DNA of 64,000 nucleotides from CAKRJP01 sp963658085 (GCA_963658085.1 CAVKOU010000006.1:1-64000), one strand, 5' to 3'; counted from the first letter of the stretch, positions 9,007-17,907 are shown. The notes: generated by a model from the sequence alone, not told the origin. Translations and numbers: made by a program.

Positions 9007-9651
9007 CTACATTCGTATAATGCCATCCTGCAGTTCTTCCGCCCATTTTTGGAGAGAATAGGTGGTTCCGTTAAAGAGCTTTAGAATGGTACCGGTAGGG
9101 TTGTTGTCGCTGGCAAAAGCGTTGGCTTCGTCAGTATCTACATGCATGGCCAGAGCATAGTTTGGGCTTACTCGGACGATGACATCGGAAAAAATCAGGG
9201 ATCGATCATAGCTTTGGGTGATAACGAATACATTGTCATTATTTTTTACCCGAAGTTGGGCGGCCTGTACCGGATTCATGTGAATATGGCGTTTGGCTAC
9301 GATTACCCCGTGGTCTAAGGTGACACTTCCAGCGGGACCGATCAGGGTGCAACCAGGAGTTCCGTCTGTTTCCCCGGATTGACGGATATTGCCGGGAATC
9401 CCGATTTTTCTGGAATCTGTCATAGAAATTTCTACTTGGGTCTCGTCTCTGAAAGGCCCCAAAATAGATACTTTATCAAAGCTCCCCTTAGGTCCTTTTA
9501 CGATTACGTGTTCATTGGAGGCAAATTGTCCCGGTTGACTTAAGAATTTCTTGAACGTAAGTTCGGCTCCCTGGCCAAATAATCGCTCAAAATCTTCTTT
9601 GGTTACGTGTACATGTCTGGCGCTGGTTTCAATAGGAATTTTCTTTGGCAT
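9007..9651 (-). CDS. pduL: phosphate acyltransferase of the PduL family
   Basis: 214 residues. PduL moves an acyl group between CoA and phosphate (propanoyl or acetyl) and works with acetate kinase to make ATP. The sequence has the two family halves with the zinc-ligand histidine motifs: SARHVHV near the N-terminus, AKRHIHM in the middle and LAMHVDTDEANA near the C-terminus. No microcompartment-targeting extension is evident, since the catalytic part starts within 10 residues. No pdu or eut genes are nearby, so a housekeeping phosphotransacetylase role is as likely as propanediol use. It is alone on the minus strand. Confidence 0.88.
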   Translation of the reverse strand: MPKKIPIETSARHVHVTKEDFERLFGQGAELTFKKFLSQPGQFASNEHVIVKGPKGSFDKVSILGPFRDETQVEISMTDSRKIGIPGNIRQSGETDGTPGCTLIGPAGSVTLDHGVIVAKRHIHMNPVQAAQLRVKNNDNVFVITQSYDRSLIFSDVIVRVSPNYALAMHVDTDEANAFASDNNPTGTILKLFNGTTYSLQKWAEELQDGIIRM

Positions 9652-9740
9652 AGTATAAAACCTCTCTTCTCAATAGCCTCATTCTAGCAAAGGAATGTTC
9701 TTTTTTCAATCCGATACTTTTCTTTTAACCTATTTTCCCC

Positions 9741-9882
9741 TATAATAGTAATCATAGTGGAGATATTTACGAAGCTCCCTACGAGTACGAAGAATAGAGA
9801 TAGTTAGTGAAAGAACGAAGGCGTTTTCATATGTTACGGTATGAGAGCGCCATTTTTTAAAAGAAAACTACATGGAGGATAT
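9741..9882 (+). promoter_or_regulatory. glnA leader with intrinsic terminator (attenuator)
   Basis: A -10 TATAAT at 9741-9746 (weak -35 TTTTCT at 9718-9723) starts a leader of about 130 bases. Just before the ribosome site an 11-bp hairpin (9820-9830 with 9841-9851, two G-U pairs) is followed by six T, so transcription would stop unless the hairpin is prevented. The word ACGAAG occurs three times in the leader (9769-9774, 9787-9792, 9815-9820), the last directly abutting the terminator stem. An ANTAR RNA-binding antiterminator gene lies immediately after glnA and is the natural candidate to act here. I could not fit the canonical ANTAR twin hexaloop with confidence. Confidence 0.6.
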
Positions 9883-11217
9883 ATGAAAAATCATTACAAA
9901 CCAAGAGACATTATAAAAATGGTAGAAGAGGAGGACGTGGGCTTCATTCGTCTTCAGTTTACTGATATTTATGGAACCCTGAAAAATGTGGCTATTACTC
10001 CCAATCAACTGAAGCAGGCATTAAACAATGAGATAATGTTTGATGGCTCAGCCATCGAGGGATTTGCCAGAGTGGAAGATTCGGATATGTATCTATATCC
10101 GGATGTAAATAGCTTCGAGATCTTCCCATGGAGACCACAGCAGGGAAAAGTAGCCAGACTTTTGTGCGATGTTTACAATACAGACCGGACACCTTACGAA
10201 AGTGATCCGAGATATATTTTAAAGAAGGTATTGGAAGAGCTTGAGGAGGAAGGGTATCAGTTTGATGTAGGACCGGAGTGCGAATTCTTCTTATTTCATA
10301 CCGATGATGATGGACTTCCGACCACCAGGACGCATGAGCGGGCGGGATATTTCGATATCGGACCTTTGGATCTGGGAGAAAATGCAAGAAGAGATATGGT
10401 TCTGACCCTGGAGGATATGGGATTTGAGGTAGAGGCTTCTCACCATGAGGGAGCACCTGCACAGCATGAGATCGATTTTAAATACGAGGATGCCCTTAGT
10501 ACTGCAGATAATATTATGACCTTTAAATTGGTAGTAAAGACCATTGCAAAGCGCCATGGACTTCATGCTACTTTTATGCCAAAGCCAAAGGAAGGAGTCA
10601 ATGGATCAGGAATGCATATCAATATGTCCCTCAGCAGAGATGGCATTAATATTTTCCAGGATCCGAAGGATGAAAATGGACTGAGTAAAGAAGCTTATTA
10701 TTTCATAGGCGGTCTTATGAAGCATATGAAGGCCATTACTTTTATTACCAATCCATTGGTAAATTCCTACAAGCGACTGACTCCGGGATTTGAGGCACCG
10801 GTATATCTGGCTTGGTCCTTAAAGAACCGCTCTCCTTTGATCCGCATTCCAAGCAGTCGTGGAGAGCTTACAAGAATCGAGCTTCGAAGCCCGGATTCTG
10901 CAGCAAACCCGTACCTGTCTTTGGCAGTATGCCTGGCAGCAGGACTAGATGGTATTCGAAATGAAATCCTGCCACCTGCCAGTGTAGATGCCAATATCTA
11001 CAATATGACAGATGAAGAGAGAAAGGCTGCGGGAATTGAGAAACTTCCAAGGAATCTGAAGGAAGCAGCAGAAGAATTTGAAAAGGATGATATTGTCCGA
11101 AAGGTATTGGGAGAAGATCTCTCCAGAAAATATTTAAAAGCAAAAGAAAAGGAGTACGAGGAGTATCAGTCTAGCATTTCTGAGTGGGAACTGAATCGTT
11201 ATTTGCATATTATTTAA
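9883..11217 (+). CDS. glnA: glutamine synthetase, type I
   Basis: 444 residues from ATG 9883 with GGAGG at 9874-9878; an upstream in-frame ATG at 9841 falls inside the terminator stem and is rejected. Makes glutamine from glutamate, ammonia and ATP as a cytoplasmic dodecamer. Visible motifs are FDGSAIEGFARVEDSD, NGSGMHINMSL (ATP site) and the glutamate flap/active site region VNSYKRLTPGFEAPVY. Length and absence of the adenylylation-loop extension fit the GSI-alpha form of Firmicutes. Expression is probably controlled by the leader attenuator and the following ANTAR gene, 18 bases downstream. Confidence 0.96.
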   Translation: MKNHYKPRDIIKMVEEEDVGFIRLQFTDIYGTLKNVAITPNQLKQALNNEIMFDGSAIEGFARVEDSDMYLYPDVNSFEIFPWRPQQGKVARLLCDVYNTDRTPYESDPRYILKKVLEELEEEGYQFDVGPECEFFLFHTDDDGLPTTRTHERAGYFDIGPLDLGENARRDMVLTLEDMGFEVEASHHEGAPAQHEIDFKYEDALSTADNIMTFKLVVKTIAKRHGLHATFMPKPKEGVNGSGMHINMSLSRDGINIFQDPKDENGLSKEAYYFIGGLMKHMKAITFITNPLVNSYKRLTPGFEAPVYLAWSLKNRSPLIRIPSSRGELTRIELRSPDSAANPYLSLAVCLAAGLDGIRNEILPPASVDANIYNMTDEERKAAGIEKLPRNLKEAAEEFEKDDIVRKVLGEDLSRKYLKAKEKEYEEYQSSISEWELNRYLHII

Positions 11218-11235
11218 TAGTCGGGAGGAAAAGTT

Positions 11236-11784
11236 TTGGTTGGTATTATAGTGGTATTTCCAAATAAGGATAATGCAACCAATATACGGAACCTCTTGAC
11301 GCGTGGGGGAATGACGGTTGCCGGAGTTTGCACAACTGGGGCGCAGGCGATTCAGTATGCGGATATGCAGGATGAGGGAATCGTTGTTTGTGGATATAAA
11401 CTGAAGGATATGATGTATACGGATCTTCGGGAATATTTGCCGGATACCTTTGAGATGCTCTTAATCGCATCCAAGGATAAATGGAGCAGCGGAGATGTCG
11501 GTGGTGTGGTAGGATTATCTATGCCTATCAAGGTGTATGACTTGATGAACACCATGGATATGATGTTGCGGAATATGACCAAGAAGAGGAAAAAGAGAAA
11601 AATAGAGCAAAAGAGTCGAACGCCGGAGCAACAGGAGCTTATTAAGCGGGCGAAACTTCTTTTGATGAATCGTAACAATATGTCTGAGGCGGAAGCCCAC
11701 AAATACCTTCAAAAAAGTAGTATGGATAGTGGTACGAATATGGTTGAGACAGCAGAGATGGTTCTTAGTATCATGGCAGAGTAA
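11236..11784 (+). CDS. ANTAR-domain antiterminator with degenerate receiver
   Basis: 182 residues starting at TTG 11236, set by GGGAGG at 11223-11228. Residues about 1-115 look like a receiver domain, but the usual phosphoacceptor Asp is missing (the strand reads IVVCGYKLKD where DxxMP is expected), so signalling by phosphorylation is doubtful. A basic linker (KKRKKRK) leads to a C-terminal ANTAR domain (about 130-180, IKRAKLLLMNRNNMSEAEAHKYLQ), which in other proteins binds paired RNA hairpins to prevent termination. Position right after glnA suggests it controls the glnA leader. Confidence 0.85.
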   Translation: MVGIIVVFPNKDNATNIRNLLTRGGMTVAGVCTTGAQAIQYADMQDEGIVVCGYKLKDMMYTDLREYLPDTFEMLLIASKDKWSSGDVGGVVGLSMPIKVYDLMNTMDMMLRNMTKKRKKRKIEQKSRTPEQQELIKRAKLLLMNRNNMSEAEAHKYLQKSSMDSGTNMVETAEMVLSIMAE

Positions 11785-11917
11785 AGCATAAGTAAAATGC
11801 AAGGTTCACGTAGGACAGTCTTTGTGGTAAGATAAGGATAACTGTTTGGAATCAGATGGATCATCAGGTGAAGCATTTGACAGGACAGGTAACGTAATAA
11901 AGAGGAGATCATATAGA

Positions 11918-12793
11918 ATGAAATTTACAAAAATGCATGGAATAGGAAATGACTATGTCTATGTAAATGGTTTCGAAGAAAAGCTTAATGATCCGGCGAA
12001 AGTGTCGGAATTTGTCAGCGACAGACATAAGGGGATCGGTTCTGATGGTTTGATTATGATTAATCCATCGAAGGTAGCTGATTTTGAAATGGCAATGTAT
12101 AATGCAGATGGCTCAAGAGGCGAGATGTGCGGCAATGGAATCCGATGCGTTGCAAAATATGTTTACGATTATGGCCTTACGAATAAGACACGGATTTCTG
12201 TGGAGACATTGGGAGGCATTAAGTATTTGGATCTTACCGTAGAAGACGGGAAGGTTGTACTGGTTAAAGTTGATATGGGAGTGCCTGGACTACAGGCAGA
12301 TCAAATCCCGATTATCATGGATGGATATGAGGCGGGAAAAGGAGAGGCAGGTACTGTCCTTGATGCCCCTATCGAGGTGGATGGAAAAACTTACCATATG
12401 ACGGGAGTTTCCATGGGAAATCCACATGATGTGATCTATTTAGAGGAGACAGAGACCCTTGAAGATCTTGAAATCGAAAAGATCGGTCCAAAGTTTGAAA
12501 ATCACAAGAGATTTCCAAAGCGCATCAATACAGAGTTTGTAAAGGTTTTAGATAAAAATACCGTGGAAATGAGAGTATGGGAGAGGGGCTCCGGAGAGAC
12601 TCTTGCCTGTGGAACAGGAGCCTGCGCTGTGGCAGTTGCCAGTATCCTGAATGGATTTACAGACCATGAGGTGACAGTGAAACTGTTAGGTGGAGATTTA
12701 AAGATCCAGTGGGATCAGGAGAGTGGCCATGTATTTATGACCGGCCCTGCCACCATTGTATTTGATGGAGAGATTAAATTGCCATCATTATAG
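11918..12793 (+). CDS. dapF: diaminopimelate epimerase
   Basis: 291 residues from ATG 11918 (AGGAG at 11903-11907). Converts LL- to meso-diaminopimelate, the last step before lysine and the crosslinking residue of peptidoglycan. The start MHGIGNDYVYVN and both catalytic cysteines are present: MCGNGIRC and LACGTGACA. Cofactor-free, cytoplasmic. It precedes dapL, which makes its substrate, although 204 bases separate the two. Confidence 0.96.
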   Translation: MKFTKMHGIGNDYVYVNGFEEKLNDPAKVSEFVSDRHKGIGSDGLIMINPSKVADFEMAMYNADGSRGEMCGNGIRCVAKYVYDYGLTNKTRISVETLGGIKYLDLTVEDGKVVLVKVDMGVPGLQADQIPIIMDGYEAGKGEAGTVLDAPIEVDGKTYHMTGVSMGNPHDVIYLEETETLEDLEIEKIGPKFENHKRFPKRINTEFVKVLDKNTVEMRVWERGSGETLACGTGACAVAVASILNGFTDHEVTVKLLGGDLKIQWDQESGHVFMTGPATIVFDGEIKLPSL

Positions 12794-12997
12794 AAATGAA
12801 GGAGTGAAAGAAACTCTGTACACTAAATATAAGATATAGGCAACAAGGATAAAGGCATAAGCTTTCATATAAGTCATTATAGGAGTTGCATTATATTTAT
12901 AAATTTGTAACGATTCAGAACCATGTGAAACTGCGTTCTGCGAATGGACTTCTGAATAGTTGCTAAAAATTACGAATCAAAAATAAGGAGAGTTATT
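12794..12997 (+). promoter_or_regulatory. possible structured leader between dapF and dapL
   Basis: 204 noncoding bases. It contains GCAAC (near 12841) matching GTTGC (near 12888), and an 8-bp inverted repeat ATTCAGAA (12913-12920) / TTCTGAAT (12950-12957). I looked for lysine-riboswitch signatures and did not find them. No T run follows the repeats. AAGGAGAG before 12998 is the dapL ribosome site. Confidence 0.35.
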
Positions 12998-14212
12998 ATG
13001 TTTAAAGTAAACCAGGACTATTTAAAATTGCCCGGAAGTTATCTTTTCTCTACTATTGGAAAGAAAGTAGCTGCTTTTCAGGAGGCAAATCCAGATAAGC
13101 CGATTATTCGTTTGGGAATTGGTGATGTTACACAGCCTTTGGCACCGGCATTGATTGAAAGCCTTCATGGAGCGGTAGATGAGATGGCTCATGCAGAGAC
13201 TTTCCGTGGATATGCACCGGATCTTGGATATGAGTTCCTTAGAAGTGCAATGGCAAAGAACGATTACCAGGCAAGAGGATGTGATATCCAGGCCGATGAA
13301 ATCTTTATCTCAGACGGAGCAAAGTGTGACTCTGGTAATATTCAGGAGATTTTTGCAAAGGACAACAAGATTGCAGTTTGTGATCCGGTTTACCCTGTAT
13401 ATGTAGATACCAATGTTATGGCTGGACGTACCGGCGTTTATGATCCTAAGAAAGAGACTTGGAGTGATGTAATCTACATGCCTTGTACAAAGGAGACAAA
13501 CTTTGCACCGGAGCTTCCAAAGGAGACACCGGATATTATTTATCTGTGCTTCCCAAACAACCCTACAGGATCTACCATCACAAAAGACGAGCTTCAGAAA
13601 TGGGTAGATTATGCAAATAAGGTAGGAGCTGTTATTATCTATGATGCAGCTTATGAGGCATATATTTCAGAAGAAGACGTTCCGCATACGATTTATGAGT
13701 GCGAGGGAGCAAGAACCTGCGCCATCGAGCTTCGTAGCTTTTCAAAGAATGCCGGATTTACAGGAGTACGACTTGGAGCTACCGTTATCCCTAAGGATAT
13801 CAAAGATGGAGACGTAACCTTACATAGTCTTTGGGCAAGAAGACACGGAACCAAGTACAACGGAGCGCCTTATATTGTACAGAGAGCAGGAGAGGCTGTA
13901 TATTCAGAGGCAGGACAGGCTCAGCTGAAGGAGCAGATTGCTTACTATATGAACAATGCAAAGGTAATCTCGCAGGGACTTAAGGATGCCGGATACAATG
14001 TATCAGGTGGAGTAAATGCTCCATATATCTGGTTAGAGGTACCAAGCGGAATGACATCTTGGGAGTTCTTTGACTTCTTATTGGAGAAAGCCAATGTAGT
14101 AGGAACACCGGGATCAGGATTTGGACCAAGCGGAGAAGGATACTTTAGACTGACTGCTTTCGGTTCCCTTGAGAATACGAAGGCTGCGATTGAGCGAATC
14201 AAAGCGATCTAA
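12998..14212 (+). CDS. dapL: LL-diaminopimelate aminotransferase
   Basis: 404 residues. This PLP enzyme converts tetrahydrodipicolinate directly to LL-diaminopimelate with glutamate as amino donor, bypassing the acyl-intermediate routes. The family start VNQDYLKLPGSYLFSTIGKKV is clear, and RSFSKNAGFTGVRLG contains the PLP-binding lysine. The length fits DapL of Clostridia and plants. With dapF upstream it forms the terminal lysine/DAP branch. Ribosome site AAGGAGAG. Confidence 0.95.
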   Translation: MFKVNQDYLKLPGSYLFSTIGKKVAAFQEANPDKPIIRLGIGDVTQPLAPALIESLHGAVDEMAHAETFRGYAPDLGYEFLRSAMAKNDYQARGCDIQADEIFISDGAKCDSGNIQEIFAKDNKIAVCDPVYPVYVDTNVMAGRTGVYDPKKETWSDVIYMPCTKETNFAPELPKETPDIIYLCFPNNPTGSTITKDELQKWVDYANKVGAVIIYDAAYEAYISEEDVPHTIYECEGARTCAIELRSFSKNAGFTGVRLGATVIPKDIKDGDVTLHSLWARRHGTKYNGAPYIVQRAGEAVYSEAGQAQLKEQIAYYMNNAKVISQGLKDAGYNVSGGVNAPYIWLEVPSGMTSWEFFDFLLEKANVVGTPGSGFGPSGEGYFRLTAFGSLENTKAAIERIKAI

Positions 14213-14264
14213 GATTTTTTGCGATAGTTCGGTAATGTTTTGGTGTGGATTGACTATCAAGTTG

Positions 14265-14300
14265 CAAGGGCGATGATATATCGACATATCGTTGCCCTTG
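14265..14300 (+). terminator. 15-bp hairpin after dapL, weak T tract
   Basis: CAAGGGCGATGATAT (14265-14279) pairs with 14286-14300 over 15 bp with two G-U pairs and a 6-base loop. No T run follows, so it may stabilise the 3' end or be a weak terminator. Confidence 0.5.
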
Positions 14301-14400
14301 ATAATAGGCTGGTTAATCGGCTAAAAACATGGACGAACTGTTGTAAAAACAAGAAAAATTCAAAAAAATAAAAAAGTTTAAAAAAATTTGTAAAAACCTG

Positions 14401-14428
14401 TTGACATTTGGTCGGAAATGGATATAAT
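14401..14428 (+). promoter_or_regulatory. promoter of the tRNA-Gln gene
   Basis: TTGACA (14401-14406), 16-base spacer, TATAAT (14423-14428), 22 bases before the tRNA 5' end. Confidence 0.85.
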
Positions 14429-14450
14429 AATATTTGTTCGCTGAAAACAT

Positions 14451-14521
14451 TGCGGATTGGTGTAATGGCAGCACAGCAGACTCTGACTCTGTTAGTAGAG
14501 GTTCGAGTCCTCTATCCGTAG
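14451..14521 (+). tRNA. tRNA-Gln (anticodon CTG)
   Basis: Cloverleaf by eye: acceptor TGCGGAT/ATCCGTA (7 bp, one G-U), anticodon stem GCAGA/TCTGT with loop CTCTGAC giving CTG, T-arm with GTTCGAGTC. No CCA is encoded. Terminated by a hairpin at 14538. Confidence 0.93.
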
Positions 14522-14537
14522 TTCCTTGGCAGGGGCG

Positions 14538-14571
14538 CCGGATGCTTCTTGTGAGCATCCGGATTCTTTTT
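14538..14571 (+). terminator. terminator after tRNA-Gln
   Basis: CCGGATGCT (14538-14546) / AGCATCCGG (14554-14562), 9 bp, followed by ATTCTTTTT. It separates the two tRNA genes, although read-through to tRNA-Pro is possible since no strong promoter is seen between them. Confidence 0.85.
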
Positions 14572-14609
14572 GCCAGACGGTAGTTCTCGAAGCAAGTTTT
14601 TGGTGATAT

Positions 14610-14683
<74 letters not shown>

Positions 14684-14705
14684 TTAAATATTACCCTCGT
14701 TGAAG

Positions 14706-14735
14706 AATCGCAGATTTATCTGCGATTTTTTTTTA
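14706..14735 (+). terminator. terminator after tRNA-Pro
   Basis: AATCGCAGA/TCTGCGATT stem (14706-14727) followed by a long T run. Confidence 0.88.
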
Positions 14736-14798
14736 TAGTCTACGATGCAGAGGTTGTGAAAAGTGCAAAAAGATAGAATGTCAAAGGATAAACAATTG

Positions 14799-14827
14799 TA
14801 GACAATGCATAAATATAAATCTATAAT
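14799..14827 (+). promoter_or_regulatory. promoter of the por operon
   Basis: TAGACA (14799-14804), 17-base spacer, TATAAT (14822-14827), 40 bases before the porC start codon. Confidence 0.7.
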
Positions 14828-14866
14828 GAATGAAAATACGTTTTTATGAGAAAGGAAGAGTAGCAT

Positions 14867-15439
14867 ATGAGTAACGTTACAGAGATCAGATGGCATGGTC
14901 GTGGTGGACAGGGTGCGAAAACTGCAGCTCTTTTGCTGGCAGATGTAGCATTTCAGACCGGTAAGTATGTGCAGGGATTCCCGGAATATGGTCCGGAGCG
15001 TATGGGCGCACCTATCACAGCCTACAATCGTATCAGCGACACACAGATCCGTGTACATTCAAATATTTACGATCCGGAGTATGTAGTCGTTGTTGATGAA
15101 TCCTTGTTGGATACAGTAAATGTAACGGCAGGACTAAGAGAAGAGGGAGCGATTCTTGTAAATACAGAGAAGAGCAAAGAAGAAATCATTCCACACTTAA
15201 AGGGATATAAAGGAAAGGTATATACCATCGATGCGAAGAAGGTATCTATGGCAACTTTAGGAAAGTATTTCCCGAATACTCCGCTTCTTGCGGCAATCGT
15301 TAAAGTGGCAGGCATCATGGATCAGGAGCGATTCTTAAAAGAGATGCGAGCTTCTTTTGAACATAAATTTGCTACCAAGCCAGAGGTTATCGATGGTAAT
15401 ATGAAGGCTCTTGAGATGGCATTTGAGGAGGTGCACTAA
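14867..15439 (+). CDS. porC: 2-oxoacid:ferredoxin oxidoreductase, gamma subunit
   Basis: 190 residues. First gene of a four-subunit oxidoreductase that oxidatively decarboxylates a 2-oxoacid (probably pyruvate) to acyl-CoA with ferredoxin as acceptor. The family start TEIRWHGRGGQGAKTAALLLA and the GFPEYGPERMGAP segment are clear. Gene order gamma-delta-alpha-beta matches porCDAB of Thermotoga and archaeal POR/VOR. Its stop overlaps the next start (TAATG at 15437-15441). Substrate could instead be a branched-chain 2-oxoacid. Confidence 0.93.
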   Translation: MSNVTEIRWHGRGGQGAKTAALLLADVAFQTGKYVQGFPEYGPERMGAPITAYNRISDTQIRVHSNIYDPEYVVVVDESLLDTVNVTAGLREEGAILVNTEKSKEEIIPHLKGYKGKVYTIDAKKVSMATLGKYFPNTPLLAAIVKVAGIMDQERFLKEMRASFEHKFATKPEVIDGNMKALEMAFEEVH

Positions 15440-15741
15440 TGGCAACAGATATCAGTAAATTAGGTTTAAAAGCAAAATGGCAGGACCTGACAGAAGGTAT
15501 GACGATTGCGGGATCAGGTACTTCCAGAGAATTTATGACCGGTGAGTGGAGCAGTGTGAAGCCGGAATTTATCGAAGAAAAATGTAAGCAATGCTTACTG
15601 TGTGCACCGGTCTGTCCGGATAGCTGTATTCCTGTAAAGGATGGAAAGCGTGGTGCTTTTGATCATGATCATTGTAAGGGATGCGGCATTTGCGTAAAGG
15701 CCTGTCCGTTTGGTGCGATTACTATGGAAGGAGTGAACTAA
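15439..15741 (+). CDS. porD: 2-oxoacid:ferredoxin oxidoreductase, delta (ferredoxin-like) subunit
   Basis: 100 residues with two [4Fe-4S] motifs, CKQCLLCAPVCPDSC and CKGCGICVKACP, that relay electrons from the catalytic subunits to free ferredoxin. Overlaps porC by one base and is 1 base from porA, so translation is tightly coupled. Confidence 0.94.
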   Translation: MATDISKLGLKAKWQDLTEGMTIAGSGTSREFMTGEWSSVKPEFIEEKCKQCLLCAPVCPDSCIPVKDGKRGAFDHDHCKGCGICVKACPFGAITMEGVN

Positions 15742-15742
15742 T

Positions 15743-16924
15743 ATGGCAAGAAGAGATCGTTTATCAGGTAACGAGGCGGTAGCAATTGCCCTTCGTCAGA
15801 TTAATCCGGATGTTTTTCCGGCATTTCCTATTACCCCTTCCACAGAGATCCCTCAGTATTTTGCAAATTTTGTTGCAAATGGACAGGTAGATACAGAATT
15901 TATCACCGTTGAGAGTGAGCATAGTTCCATGAGTGCTACCATCGGTGCATCAGCAGCAGGAGCCAGAGCTTTGACAGCTACCTCTTCCTGCGGATTGGCA
16001 TTTATGTGGGAGGAACTTTATATTGCGGCTTCCAATCGCTTGCCACTGGCACTTGCTTTGGTAAATCGTGCATTGTCAGGCCCAATCAATATTAATGGTG
16101 ACCATTCCGATGGTATGGGGGCCAGAGATGCCGGATGGATTCAAATTTATTCTGAAAATAATCAGGAAGCTTATGATAATATGGTTCAGGCTTTCCGTAT
16201 TTCCGAACATAAGGATGTGCATTTACCAATCATGATCTGCCAGGATGGATTTATTACCAGTCATGCAGTGGAGAATATTGAACTTTTGGATGATGCAGAG
16301 GTTAAGGAATTTGTGGGAGAGTACGAGCCGGAAAACTATCTTTTGAATCCGGAATGTCCATTTGCAGTTGGACCTTATTCGGTAACAGATTTCTACATGG
16401 AAGCAAAGAGAAGCCAGGCAGAGGCCATGAAGCATGTAGATCAGGTGGTTCTTGATATTGCAAAGGAATTTGCAGAACTTTCGGGAAGAGAATATGGCTT
16501 GTTTGAATCTTATCGCTTAGAGGATGCGGAGAGAGCTGTTGTTATGATCGGGTCTGCAGCAGGAACAGCCAAGGATGCCATCGATCATTTGAGAGACCGG
16601 GGAGAGAAGGTTGGACTCCTTAAAATCAGATTGTATCGTCCGTTCCCGGGAGAGGCTATCGCAGAGGCCCTTAAGAATGTAAAAGCCGTTGCAGTCATGG
16701 ACCGTGCAGAGGGATATTCAAACCAGGGTGGACCTCTTGGCGCAGATGTGATGTCAGCCCTGTTCCGTGCAAGAAGCAAGGCACTGGCTGTAAATTATAT
16801 CTATGGTCTTGGAGGACGTGACGTTCGTGTAGAACATGTAGAAGAAGTTTTTGCAGATCTTCAGACTGTGATTGATAACGATGATGCCGGCGAGACTTAT
16901 CGCTATTTGGGAATCAGAGAGTAA
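15743..16924 (+). CDS. porA: 2-oxoacid:ferredoxin oxidoreductase, alpha subunit
   Basis: 393 residues. Pyrimidine-binding/transketolase-like subunit of the enzyme: start RRDRLSGNEAVAIALRQINPDVFPAFPITPSTEI and the conserved VESEHSSMSATIGASAAGARALTATSS region, each shown in part. The C-terminal half has the domain II pattern (AVVMIGSAAGTAKDAID). Ribosome site AAGGAG lies inside the end of porD. Separate alpha and beta chains distinguish it from the single-chain PFOR usual in Clostridia. Confidence 0.94.
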   Translation: MARRDRLSGNEAVAIALRQINPDVFPAFPITPSTEIPQYFANFVANGQVDTEFITVESEHSSMSATIGASAAGARALTATSSCGLAFMWEELYIAASNRLPLALALVNRALSGPININGDHSDGMGARDAGWIQIYSENNQEAYDNMVQAFRISEHKDVHLPIMICQDGFITSHAVENIELLDDAEVKEFVGEYEPENYLLNPECPFAVGPYSVTDFYMEAKRSQAEAMKHVDQVVLDIAKEFAELSGREYGLFESYRLEDAERAVVMIGSAAGTAKDAIDHLRDRGEKVGLLKIRLYRPFPGEAIAEALKNVKAVAVMDRAEGYSNQGGPLGADVMSALFRARSKALAVNYIYGLGGRDVRVEHVEEVFADLQTVIDNDDAGETYRYLGIRE

Positions 16925-16937
16925 GGAGGGAGAAGAC

Positions 16938-17870
16938 ATGGCTTATAATTTTAAAGAAACAATGAATAAACCGGAACGTCTTGCTCCGGGACATAGAATG
17001 TGTGCAGGATGTGGCGCACCGATCGCAGTTCGTAACGTTCTTCGTGGATTACATGAAGGAGATAAAGCTGTAATCGGAAATGCAACAGGATGTCTGGAGG
17101 TATCTACCTTTACCTATCCTTATGTATCCTGGACAGACAGTTATATTCATAATGCATTTGAGAATGCCGGTTCTACCTTAAGCGGTGTTGAGGGTGCATA
17201 TAATGCCCTTAGAAGAAAAGGGAAATTAGACGAGACCTTCAAGTTCATTACCTTTGGTGGTGACGGTGGTACTTATGATATTGGATTTCAGTCTCTTTCC
17301 GGAGCTATGGAGCGTAATCACGATATGGTTTATGTTTGCTATGATAATGGTGCTTACATGAATACAGGAATCCAGCGCTCTTCAGCAACTCCAATGTTTG
17401 CAGATACAACAACCACACCGGTAGGAAGTGCAAGCAATGGTAAACCTCAAAATCGCAAGGATCTGGCTTCTATTATCGCAGAGCATGATGTGCCTTATGT
17501 GGCGCAGACCACCTTTGTGCAGAACTTTAAAGATCTTCACATTAAGTCTGAGAAGGCCATCTATACACCGGGAGCGGCTTTCTTAAATATCATGGCTCCG
17601 TGTCCTCGTGGATGGAGATACAATACACCGGAAATTATGGAGATGTGCAGATTGGCGGTAGAAACCTGCTATTGGCCGCTGTTTGAGGTGGAAGAAGGCA
17701 AGTGGACATTAAACTACGAGCCGAAGAAAAAGCTCCCAATTGAGGAATTCTTAAAACCACAGGGAAGATTTAAACATCTCTTTAAGCCGGGAAATGAATA
17801 TCTGATCGAAGCCTTCCAGAAGGAAGTTGACAGAAGATGGGAAAATCTTCTTTACAGATGTAATCGATAA
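16938..17870 (+). CDS. porB: 2-oxoacid:ferredoxin oxidoreductase, beta (TPP-binding) subunit
   Basis: 310 residues from ATG 16938, set by GGAGG at 16925-16929. Carries thiamine pyrophosphate: GDGGTYDIGFQSLSGAM matches the Mg/TPP-binding GDG motif, and CAGCGAP near the N-terminus supplies cysteines for the proximal [4Fe-4S] cluster. The segment DNGAYMNTGIQRS is typical of pyruvate-type enzymes. Last gene of the operon; a terminator follows 37 bases later. Confidence 0.94.
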   Translation: MAYNFKETMNKPERLAPGHRMCAGCGAPIAVRNVLRGLHEGDKAVIGNATGCLEVSTFTYPYVSWTDSYIHNAFENAGSTLSGVEGAYNALRRKGKLDETFKFITFGGDGGTYDIGFQSLSGAMERNHDMVYVCYDNGAYMNTGIQRSSATPMFADTTTTPVGSASNGKPQNRKDLASIIAEHDVPYVAQTTFVQNFKDLHIKSEKAIYTPGAAFLNIMAPCPRGWRYNTPEIMEMCRLAVETCYWPLFEVEEGKWTLNYEPKKKLPIEEFLKPQGRFKHLFKPGNEYLIEAFQKEVDRRWENLLYRCNR

Positions 17871-17907
17871 AAATATAATAATCAGTGTAAAGATTATGCT
17901 AAGTTTC

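Noticed and set aside
9995..10462. 155-codon minus-strand open frame
   Set aside because: Inside glnA, antisense, Pro/His-rich artefact.
12794..12997. Lysine riboswitch before dapL
   Set aside because: Conserved L-box elements were looked for and not found.
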